NCBI GenBank assembly: GCA_034401795.1
Contig: CM067370.1
Coordinates: 59,746,369 to 59,810,368, forward strand
Origin: Chaetoderma sp. LZ-2023a
Lineage: Eukaryota; Mollusca; Caudofoveata; Chaetodermatida; Chaetodermatidae
DNA: 64,000 nt
Direction: 5' to 3'
Part shown: one piece after another, positions 55,400 through 63,218 of the stretch
Layout of the letters: each line of letters opens with the position of its first letter
Numbering within the stretch: position 1 is the first letter of the stretch
Program-made: the position numbers and the translations under genes
The notes under the pieces: model-generated
Told to the model about the DNA's origin: nothing
The model's database searches: none
What the model saw: only the letters and a program-made list of their open reading frames with translations

Positions 55400-57466
55400 A
55401 GACCGGGTTGCTCGTCCTGTGGACGTTTCTTGGAGGAGAGGTTTCTTCCTCATCTCTGCTATCAGTGTAGCCCCTGTGGTCCCTTGATTAATTGCGAGAT
55501 ATGTAAGCACTGGGGGGGGGGGGGGGGGGGCGAACTAATGTCCGAATTCTTGTGCTTACAGGTGAAGGACAAGGTGGTGGAGGAGGAGAAGAAGAAGCAG
55601 AAAAGAGAGGGTGTGAGTAAGAAGGGTAAGAGGAAGGCCTCGTCCGCGGTGGATATGGAGGCCTTCCGGACCGAGATGTTGGGAGAGATGAAGAGGACAA
55701 TAAAGGATTTGGTTCCAGAGTTGCTTCGTGGCATGCTTCCTGGACCAAATCCTTTGTTGGCCTCATCATCTGCTTCGGAGCAGGTAATCCCCACCTCTGA
55801 ATCACCTGTCCGTAGGCCGTTTCCATTGTTCGTAGATTCAGAGGTGGCCCCATTAGAGGGGGCGTTCCACAACCCTGGCAGCAGGCTTGGTGCCGCGCCG
55901 AGGGGTCGTGGACGGCTGTCGCAGGAACCCGCGGGCTGCTTATCAGTCCAGGGGTATCCGCACGCCGCGGGTGCCAGTACCTCCTATGGCACCTTTCCTG
56001 GCCAGTCCGGGTTAGCTCTCTTTGCTGACCCGGAGTCTAATCTTTCTGGCCAGGAGGAAGAGGATTACCTGTTAGGGTCGCCGTCTGAGGACGCGACCAT
56101 GGATTATGACGTCTGTGCACCCCTCGCGGGGAATACAGGCGACATAGTCCATGGTTCTACTCACGCAGGAGTAGAGTTCATGGTTCAGAAGGTGGCCCTG
56201 GGCGCTGCTGATGGCCAGCATTACCGCATACCTCGGCTTGCCGAGAGTGTCGCTGGTGCTGGCCAGGGCCGTGGTGGGGCGGTATCTGCCCCGCGCTCTA
56301 CCACGGCGCCTGCTCCTGGTCAGGCCAGTGAGATTAGCATGCCTGTTCTTTCGGGCCTGCATGCTTTCCCTGGCTGGCCAGGGGTATCAGCATATCTGCC
56401 GTCAAGCTCTGCTGCTTGCACTCAGGAGGAAGACGAAGGCCCCCGTCTTGTAGAGCGCTCGCAGCTAGCCATGGAAGAGGATTGGTCTGACGCTTGCCAG
56501 TGGCTGGTAAGTGTTAGGCCAGGTCTGCCCATGGAGCAGTCGGCTAGCCAGCGTGACCACAGGCCGTGGTTAGCTGGTAAGGCTACTGATAACGCGATGC
56601 CATCTCTGCCGCTGGCAGAGCATGTCGTTGACATGTTCGAGGAGGCGGAGACGTCCATTAAGGCGAATGGGCGTCTCGCGAAGGCCCCTCGCGAGGTGGC
56701 CCGGCGTTGCCGCATCGTGCCCCTGGATTACCAGAGGTACGGTGTGGTACCCAAGCCCAGCGTGGATGACCGCGCGGCTTTGGGTGAGGATGCGCGGCCA
56801 GGCTCCCGTTCTGAGACGGGAGTCTTGTGTTCGAACGCGTTGCGTTCGGCAAATGCCGCGTTGCGTGATGCGGAGGAGAGTGGGAGAGCTTCGATTGCCG
56901 CTCTGTCCCACGTCTCCCAGCTGTTACAGGGGGTAGTAACGGCATCCGCATCGTGCCAGCCGAGCCCGCTCACAGTCCTGAGAGCCATCCAGGATGGTAT
57001 CAACCTGGCTCTGGACTGCATGACTCGGGCGGTGACTACGAGTGTCCGGGCAAGGCGCACGTTTGCCTTGGACAATCTGTGCCCGTCCCAGGACCTGTAC
57101 AATAGGCTACTGCGTACGCCTATGACAGGTCCTGGTCTCTTTGGAGGTGAGGGATGTAGACACCTCCAGGAGACGGTTACTCTGGTCAATAACCAGAGGG
57201 CGCTGCGCGAGCAGTTTGAAGTGCTCCGTCGGGAGCGCGTTCGCGCCGCACCCCCTGCGTATCATCCCCTGCAGGCTCGAGGTGGAGGTGGCCAGGTCAG
57301 AGGCCAACCACCATCGCAGCGTCGGCCTCGGCCGCGTGCGATTCGGCCTGCAGTGAGGGGGGCGCAGGCTCCTCAGGCGCAGTCAGCCAGGCAGCCACCC
57401 GCGCACCGAGGTGCGCGCGGTGCTGGGCGTGGCGCGCGAGGATCTGGTCGTGGTAATCGTGCCTGA
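55400..57466 (+). CDS. gag: DIRS gag-like protein
   Basis: The frame is open from 55361. At the N-side is a cysteine cluster, 'GCSSCGRFL', 'CYQCSPCGPL', 'CEIC', like a zinc-binding module. A poly-G tract (55513-55530) and a Lys/Glu-rich coiled region ('EEEKKKQKREGVSKKGKRKA') follow, then 'MEAFRTEMLGEMKRTIKDLV'. The middle is Pro/Ser-rich. The C-terminal third has 'RAIQDGINLALDCMTRAV' and 'FALDNLCPSQDLYNRLL', then an RG-rich tail ('RGARGAGRGARGSGRGNRA') suited to RNA binding. The first in-frame ATG is at 55538; a spliced start at 54593 is possible. It ends at a TGA (57464-57466) with pol in the same frame immediately behind. Confidence 0.8.
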   Translation, partial: RPGCSSCGRFLEERFLPHLCYQCSPCGPLINCEICKHWGGGGGGELMSEFLCLQVKDKVVEEEKKKQKREGVSKKGKRKASSAVDMEAFRTEMLGEMKRTIKDLVPELLRGMLPGPNPLLASSSASEQVIPTSESPVRRPFPLFVDSEVAPLEGAFHNPGSRLGAAPRGRGRLSQEPAGCLSVQGYPHAAGASTSYGTFPGQSGLALFADPESNLSGQEEEDYLLGSPSEDATMDYDVCAPLAGNTGDIVHGSTHAGVEFMVQKVALGAADGQHYRIPRLAESVAGAGQGRGGAVSAPRSTTAPAPGQASEISMPVLSGLHAFPGWPGVSAYLPSSSAACTQEEDEGPRLVERSQLAMEEDWSDACQWLVSVRPGLPMEQSASQRDHRPWLAGKATDNAMPSLPLAEHVVDMFEEAETSIKANGRLAKAPREVARRCRIVPLDYQRYGVVPKPSVDDRAALGEDARPGSRSETGVLCSNALRSANAALRDAEESGRASIAALSHVSQLLQGVVTASASCQPSPLTVLRAIQDGINLALDCMTRAVTTSVRARRTFALDNLCPSQDLYNRLLRTPMTGPGLFGGEGCRHLQETVTLVNNQRALREQFEVLRRERVRAAPPAYHPLQARGGGGQVRGQPPSQRRPRPRAIRPAVRGAQAPQAQSARQPPAHRGARGAGRGARGSGRGNRA

Positions 57467-60414
57467 TGGGCCGTTACCGCGGTGAGAACCACTCCGGTGT
57501 TTCTGGCAAAGGAGACAGTGCCACTCTTGCACTCCTTATGTCCACCTCTCTCCCTAGGTGGACCGGTGGGAGGCCGGCTAGCCGACCACAAGCAAGAGTG
57601 GGAACGGTTGACTCAGGACCGTTTAGTCTTGCGATGGCTTTCAGTCGGGTATCATCCCGATTGGATGACAGGCCCACCATCGCGACTGTCTCTAGTGCCA
57701 ATCTGGACTCCGAATCCGAGAGATCCAGAGCAAAGGTTGTGTATCGAGGAGGAGATAAATTCCCCCATACTAAAAGGAGCTATTCAGCCGGCACAAAAGT
57801 GTCCGGGCTTCTATTCAACCGTGTTCTTGGTAACAAAAAGCACCGGAGGGTGGAGACCAATTCTCAACCTCAAGCCGTTGAACAAGTTCATAGAGACGCC
57901 CAGTTTCAAGATGGAGACTGTGCACTCGGTGTTGGCGGGGTTAGAGAAGGGAATGTGGACAGCTTCAATAGATTTGAAGGATGCTTATTTCCACATTCCC
58001 ATAGCGAGGAGTTTCTGTCGCTTCCTGAGATTTGCATTCCAGGGCAGACAGTGGGAATTCAGGGTGTTACCTCGGGTTTTCACCCGTGTGGTTCTTGCGA
58101 TCACAGCATACCTCCGCAGGAGAAGCATAGCAGTCCACACGTACATAGACGACTGGCTGTTAAAAGCACACACCCAGGAAAGTTTATCGACCAATCTGGA
58201 GATTGTTTTGAAAACGCTCACGGATTTAGGCTGGATGATAAATTTTCAAAAATCAGAGCTGACTCCATCCCAGAAGTTTGTTTACCTGGGGATGTTCTTC
58301 GATCTAGAGACAGGATATGTTTATCCTACTCAGGAGAGAGTTCAGAAACTCATCTCAGTAATTCAGTCAGTGTGCGACAGTCGTCATGTCCTGGCACGGG
58401 TTTACTTGAGAATGCTGGGGTTGATGGTTTCGTTGGAACCAGTCATTCCTCAGGCCGCCTTACGCAGGCGGCCGATCCAGCTTTTTCTCATGACACAATG
58501 GACCCAGAGTACAGGTTCACTGGACTCGAATGTGTCAGTGTTGGCGCCTCTAATTCACCACCTGCAATGGTGGTTGAAGACAGAGAATCTCCTGTTGGGG
58601 GTTTTGCTAACCCCTCCCCACCCTCAGGTGACTGTGTATACAGATGCATCGATGGAGGGTTGGGGAGCTTGCCTGGAAGAGTCCACAATATCAGGGCTGT
58701 GGGATCTGGATCAGTCAAAGGAACATATCAATCTACTGGAACTAAGAGCAGTAGTCCTGGGCCTGGAACATTTCTTACGGAAAGTTCAGGGCAAGGTTGT
58801 TCTTATTCGTTCAGACAACTCAACTGTAGTGACTTACATAAACCGCCAGGGTGGAACGAAGTCGCCCAGTCTCTGTATGATGACATGGAGACTGCTTTGT
58901 TGGTGCCTGGATCACAGGATTACCTTGAAAGCAGTTCATATTCCGGGAAGGTTAAATCTGCTAGCAGACTCATTGAGCCGAAGGATGAGTGTTTTACCCA
59001 CGGAATGGCAACTAAATCAATGTGTGGCGGATCGTCTGTTCGACCATTGGGGGAAGCCCAACATCGATTTGTTCGCAACGAAGAGGAATGCGAAGATGAC
59101 GACGTACGTCTCTCCGATTCCAGATCCAAGCGCTTTCGCAACAGATGCGTTAGCTATCAGCTGGGCGGGAATGTATGCATACGCATTCCCTCCAGCAATT
59201 CTGATTCCAAAAGTTCTTCAGAAAATCTGGCAGGAGGAGTGCCAAGTGCTCCTGATCGCCCCGGATTAGCCAAGCCGATCGTGGTATACGGATCGGCTGG
59301 ACCTTCTGGTCTGCAATCCGGTTCCTCTGCCTCTGATGGACAACATTATCTTCCAGGGCAAGGCCCTTCACAACAATCCGTCAATGTTCCGATTGACTGC
59401 GTGGATGTTGTCAAGGAATCTAGAATTAAGGAGGGCTTTTCTGAGCAAGCAGCCATGTTTATGGCCAAAGCCAGGAGGGGGTCAACCTCCAGAGCATATA
59501 ATTATAAAATCAACAGATTTGCAGAGTGGTGCTCAAAAAGATGTATTGATCCAATGGATTCATCTATTCAGGAAGTAGCTGATTTCCTCTGTCACCTGTA
59601 TGATGCCTATAGCCCCAAGCCTAACTCTATTGCTGGTTATAAGTCAGCTTTAATGTCGGTTATTCCTTGCTTGGCTAAGAGGGGAAGTGATGAAGTAAGT
59701 ATATTAAATGTATTAATTAAAGGCATGGGCAATCTAAGACCAAGGAATCCCCCGGTGATTCCGTCTTGGAGTTTATCGCTAGTGCTTCAAGTACTAGGTG
59801 ATAAGCCTCTTGAACCACTTAGTTCCATTTCTATGAAACTATTAACTCTTAAAACTGTATTTTTAATTGCTGCGGCCTCGGCTAGGCGTAGGAGTGAAAT
59901 TCATGCCTTATCAGCCGAGGATGACCGTTTTGTGGTTACAGGGGAAGGCCTTAAGCTGCTACCTAGGATTAATTTCTTGGCTAAGAATCAGTCTTTGAAA
60001 TATCCAGGTCAACCTATTGTTTTGCCAGCTTTAACTAGATATGATCCTAATTCTAAAGCATGGTGTCCCGTCCGGGCGCTGCTCCGGTACAAACAACGTA
60101 CATCGGAGTGGCGCACCGACCAGTCAGCGTTATGGTTGTCATATATTGAACCCCATGGCAGGGCGTCGAAGGACACCATTTCCAGGTGGATTGTAGAATG
60201 TATTCAGTTTTGTCATAAATCCGCCACCGGGAAGCAGGTTGACGTGGCCAAGGCTCACAGTGTCCGCGGCGTAGTGACATCCACTGCCCTATTTAATGGG
60301 GTCCCTGTGTATGACATTATGTCGGTTGCTCAGTGGCACTGTGAGTCAAGTTTTACAGACCATTATCTCCGTGACACCTCTAATCCTCTCGGCTTGTCGA
60401 TTTTGAAAAAATAA
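57466..60414 (+). CDS. DIRS tyrosine recombinase ORF, overlapping pol
   Basis: A single 982-codon frame, +2 relative to pol. Residues 1 to about 630 overlap RT/RNase H and are Ser/Arg/Gly-rich without a known domain. From about residue 640 comes the recombinase: core-binding 'SRAYNYKINRFAEWCSKR', then catalytic 'SARRRSEIHAL' (first Arg within 807-809), H931 and R934 in 'AHSVRG', W957-H958, and nucleophile Y967 in 'HYLRD'. All expected catalytic positions are present. The true start is unknown; translation may begin at an internal Met or after splicing. The enzyme would integrate the circular DNA product. Confidence 0.85.
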   Translation: MGRYRGENHSGVSGKGDSATLALLMSTSLPRWTGGRPASRPQARVGTVDSGPFSLAMAFSRVSSRLDDRPTIATVSSANLDSESERSRAKVVYRGGDKFPHTKRSYSAGTKVSGLLFNRVLGNKKHRRVETNSQPQAVEQVHRDAQFQDGDCALGVGGVREGNVDSFNRFEGCLFPHSHSEEFLSLPEICIPGQTVGIQGVTSGFHPCGSCDHSIPPQEKHSSPHVHRRLAVKSTHPGKFIDQSGDCFENAHGFRLDDKFSKIRADSIPEVCLPGDVLRSRDRICLSYSGESSETHLSNSVSVRQSSCPGTGLLENAGVDGFVGTSHSSGRLTQAADPAFSHDTMDPEYRFTGLECVSVGASNSPPAMVVEDRESPVGGFANPSPPSGDCVYRCIDGGLGSLPGRVHNIRAVGSGSVKGTYQSTGTKSSSPGPGTFLTESSGQGCSYSFRQLNCSDLHKPPGWNEVAQSLYDDMETALLVPGSQDYLESSSYSGKVKSASRLIEPKDECFTHGMATKSMCGGSSVRPLGEAQHRFVRNEEECEDDDVRLSDSRSKRFRNRCVSYQLGGNVCIRIPSSNSDSKSSSENLAGGVPSAPDRPGLAKPIVVYGSAGPSGLQSGSSASDGQHYLPGQGPSQQSVNVPIDCVDVVKESRIKEGFSEQAAMFMAKARRGSTSRAYNYKINRFAEWCSKRCIDPMDSSIQEVADFLCHLYDAYSPKPNSIAGYKSALMSVIPCLAKRGSDEVSILNVLIKGMGNLRPRNPPVIPSWSLSLVLQVLGDKPLEPLSSISMKLLTLKTVFLIAAASARRRSEIHALSAEDDRFVVTGEGLKLLPRINFLAKNQSLKYPGQPIVLPALTRYDPNSKAWCPVRALLRYKQRTSEWRTDQSALWLSYIEPHGRASKDTISRWIVECIQFCHKSATGKQVDVAKAHSVRGVVTSTALFNGVPVYDIMSVAQWHCESSFTDHYLRDTSNPLGLSILKK
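57467..59578 (+). pseudogene. pol: DIRS pol of copy C (RT, RNase H, methyltransferase-like), damaged
   Basis: It continues the gag frame directly after the TGA. RT landmarks are 'GGWRPILNLKPLNKFI', 'WTASIDLKDAYFHIPI' and YIDDW at 58142-58156. Compared with copy A, 21 bp are missing at 58070/58071, removing seven residues with the conserved FG of LPFG, which should inactivate the RT. RNase H follows ('VYTDASMEGWGACLEE', 'LIRSDNSTVVTYINRQ', 'VHIPGRLNLLADSLSRR'), then the methyltransferase-like 'NIDLFATKRNAKMTTYVSPI'. A TGG-to-TAG change at 59267-59269 truncates the protein. Reading continues in frame behind it to 59578. Confidence 0.92.
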
Positions 60415-60967
60415 CTAGGTGTACATTATTTGATGAGGTTTCCTCATTGCTTATATATTTCACAATTAATTATTGGAAACAACCACTTTTTTGGCACTGC
60501 ATCAGTCTTCACCACTGGGAAGATGATGTCAGCACCCAAGTTCAACAAGGTCAGTCTTGTTCATGTGTTGTCCATTGTTGATTGTATTGTCACGTTACCC
60601 GTTGTTATTAGCATGATGATGGTTTGTGTGTTTATGTGGTTCATTATTGAGAGTATACGAAAATGGAGTTTTTTCGTCTCTGTCCTGTAGTACATGGCAC
60701 TTGTACGTAGAGAGCGTATGGGACATTGAGGTCATTCGAGTCTTCCTCCCAGGAGGGGGGGGGGGGGGGGGGAGCGCATATGACATTCGGTCATCTCTCT
60801 TACATCGGTTGTGTTATCCGATGGTTGGTCAAATCCTGACTGTGTTTTCACACAGTTTCAGAAGTTTAAGTGCCTTAAACGCAGAAAAGCGTATAGGGAT
60901 GAGCTGGTCTTTTGACCTCGCCTCCCTCCCGCCGATTTCCCTGTCGAATTCTGGCAATATCAATAAG
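60415..60967 (+). other. 3' tail of DIRS copy C
   Basis: Non-coding and collinear with 2690-3237 and, inverted, with 52100-52690. It includes 'TTTCAGAAGTTTAAGTGCCT' and a poly-G run (60758-60772) whose length varies between copies. Confidence 0.8.
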
Positions 60968-61059
60968 TATTAGGGAGGTAAGTATACTCTTGAAGTGAAA
61001 TAAACGAAATCTAGGATTTCTTTTTTCACGAGAGAGTTGATACTTACCTCCCTAGATAC
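60968..61059. repeat. ICR of DIRS copy C
   Basis: The left half, TTAGGGAGGTAAGTATACTC + TTGAAGTGAAA, is the reverse complement of the left terminus at 54308. The right half, AAACGAAATC(T)AGGATTTC...TCACGAGAGAGTTGATACTT, is the reverse complement of the right terminus ending at 61337. The junction GTGAAATAAACGAAATC marks where the two ends would meet in a circle. Confidence 0.93.
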
Positions 61060-61123
61060 AGACCCGGCCTCTCCACCCCACAGAGGCTCGGTCTTCAGGC
61101 TCTTAATAGTTGCATGTGTGTCA

Positions 61124-61337
61124 GCCAATAAATTAGTCAGAGGAAGTGCTAGTCTGCGCATGCGCGGTGGTGGGGCTGGCATCCGCCAGACTACGCTCTG
61201 ACTCCCTGCCCAGTAGGGGCACCTAACTGTTTTAATCTGAGTGTTTATTGAGTGAAAGCCGATATTTAGCAATATCAATAAGTATTAGGGAGGTAAGTAT
61301 CAACTCTCTCGTGAAAAAGAAATCCTAGATTTCGTTT
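61124..61337. repeat. Right inverted terminal repeat of DIRS copy C
   Basis: GCCAATAAATTAG through GGTAAGTAT is the inverted match of the left repeat. The last ~48 bases (CAACTCTCTCGTGAAAAAGA and on to TTTCGTTT) are right-specific and complementary to the ICR. Confidence 0.92.
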
Positions 61338-62400
61338 AAATTGTCGGATCGAATTAGAACACTCTTGCCCTGAACTTTCTGTAAGAAATGTTCCAGGCCC
61401 AGGACTACTGCTCGTAATTCCAGTAGACTTATATGTTCTTTTGACTATTCCAGATTCCAAAGACCTGATATCGTGGATTCTTCCAGGCAAGCTCCCCACC
61501 CCTCCATCGATGCATCTGTATACATCGTTAACTGAGGGTGAGGAGGGGTTAGCATCACCCCCGCCAGGAGATTCTCTGTCTTCAATCACCATTGAAGGTG
61601 GTGAATTAGAGGATCCAGCACTGACACATTTGAGTCCAGTGAACCTGTACTCTGGGTCCATTGCGTCATGAGAAATAACTGGATCGGCCTCCTGCATAAG
61701 GCGGCCTGAGGAACCCCAGCATTCTCAGGTAAACCCGTGCCAGGACATAACGACTGTTGCACACTGACTGTATTACTGAGATGAGTATTTGTATGTACCC
61801 TCTCCTGAGTAGGATAAACATATCCTATCCCCAGATCGAAGAACATTCCCAGGTAGACAAATTTCTGGGATGGAGTCAGCTCTGATTTTTGAAAATTGAT
61901 TATCCAGCCTAAGCCTGTGAGAGTTTTCAAAACTATCTCCAGATTTGCTGATAAACATTTCTGGCTGTGTGCTTTTAACAGCCAGTCGTCTATGTACGTG
62001 TGGACTGCTATGCTACTCCTGCAGAGGTATGCTGATATCACAAGAACCACTCTTGTGAAGACCCGAGGAGCCGTAGAAATTCCGAAGGGTAATGCCCTGA
62101 ATTCCCACTGTCTGCACTGGAATGCGAATCTCAGGAAGCGATGGAAACTCCTCGCTATTGGAATGTGAAAAAAGCATCATTCAAATCAATTGTTGTCCAC
62201 ATTTCCACACATGTCCACACATCCCTTCTCCAACCCTGCCAACACTGATTTCACCATCTCCATTTGGAAACTGGGTGTGTCTATGAGCTTGTTCAATGGC
62301 TTGAGGTTGAGAATTGGTCTCCACCCTCCAGTGCTTTTCGTTACTAGGAACACGGTTGAATAGAAGCCCGGGCACATCTGTGCCGGCTGAATTGCTCCTC
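61338..62400 (-). pseudogene. pol: Outer DIRS pol, RT and start of RNase H
   Basis: From 62400 downward: 'GGWRPILNLKPLNKLIDTPS', a tandem GTGGACA-type expansion near 62190-62215 that breaks the frame, the LPFG block intact (62080-62100), YIDDW near 62000, 'FVYLGMFFDLGIGYVYPTQE', then a deletion near 61720 and RNase H up to 'RSDN' at 61340, where copy C interrupts it. Several frameshifts make it non-functional. Its continuation is at 54307. Confidence 0.88.
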
Positions 62401-63218
62401 TTTGTATGAGGGAATTTATTTCTTCTTCTATATCTGCGTGAGTAGAACCATGGACAATGTTGCCTGTATTCCCCGCGAGGGGTGCACAGACGTCAATGTC
62501 CATGGTCACAGCATCAGAAGGAGAACCCAACAGATAATCCTCTTCATCCTGGCCAGAAAGATTAGACTCTGGGTCAGCGAAGAATGCTAACCTGGACTGG
62601 CCAGGAAAGGTACCATAGGAGGAACTAGTACCTGTGGTGTGCGGATACTCCTGGGCTGATAAGCAGGCACCAGGCTCCAGCGACAGCCGTTCACGGATCA
62701 CCGGCGCGGCAAGCCTGCTGCCAGTGCCCTGGACCGCCCCCTCTAATGGGGCCACCTCTGAATCTTGCTCGAAAACTGGAATTGCCCTAAGGAAACCTGA
62801 TTCAGAGGCGGGGATTATCTGATCCGAAGCAGATGAAGAGGACAACAAAAGATTTGGTCCAGGAAGCATGCCACGGAGCAACTCTGGAACCAAATCCTTG
62901 ATTGTCCTCTTCATCTCTCCCAACATCTCAACTCAGGCCTCCATATCCACAGTGGACGAGGCCTTCCTCTTACCCTTCTTACCCGACACCTCTCTCTTCG
63001 CTTTCCTCTCCTCTTCACACACCTTCTCCCGAGCCTGTAATGACAAGAATTCTGTCATTAGTTCTCCCCCCCCCCGGCCACTGTTTACATATTTCACGCT
63101 TAAGCAGTGGTCCACAGGGACTGCACTGAAAGCAGAGATGAGGGGCGAAACGTTCTTTAAGGAACCGTCCACAAGAAGGACAACCAGGTTTTTGACACAG
63201 GCCAGAGGACGAAGACAA
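62401..63218 (-). pseudogene. gag: Outer DIRS gag, internally deleted and fused in frame to pol
   Basis: The zinc-binding module 'GCPSCGRFLKERF', 'CFQCSPCGPL' is present (63080-63190) but frame-shifted from the rest by the poly-G tract. The coiled region follows ('SGKKGKRKASSTVDMEA'), then a stop at about 62930, and then 'MLGEMKRTIKDLVPELLRGM' onward. Near 62432 'GSTHA' is joined directly to 'DIEEEINSLIQRG' of pol. About 1.57 kb of gag and pol start is missing compared with copy C, without breaking frame. Confidence 0.85.

Larger units (their letters stand above)
54308..61337 (+). mobile_element. DIRS retrotransposon copy C, complete (7.03 kb), nested in an older copy
   Basis: A full structure: left inverted terminal repeat (54308-54500), leader, gag, pol, overlapping recombinase ORF, tail, ICR (60968-61059) and right inverted terminal repeat (61124-61337). 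The ends are fixed by the ICR and by the interrupted host element, a second DIRS on the opposite strand. Both ends abut a TTT trinucleotide, consistent with recombinase-mediated insertion using a short shared trinucleotide rather than a staggered cut. The pol is damaged while the recombinase ORF is open. Confidence 0.95.

Noticed and set aside
55503..55561. 59-bp intron around the poly-G tract in gag (donor GTAAGC, acceptor CTTACAG)
   Set aside because: The sites are conserved in the outer copy, but the splice would shift frame and hit a stop within about 20 codons, so it was not called.
56072..57189. Several antisense and alternative-frame ORFs over DIRS gag
   Set aside because: They are explained by the GC-rich composition of gag; none has a domain or is conserved in the outer copy.
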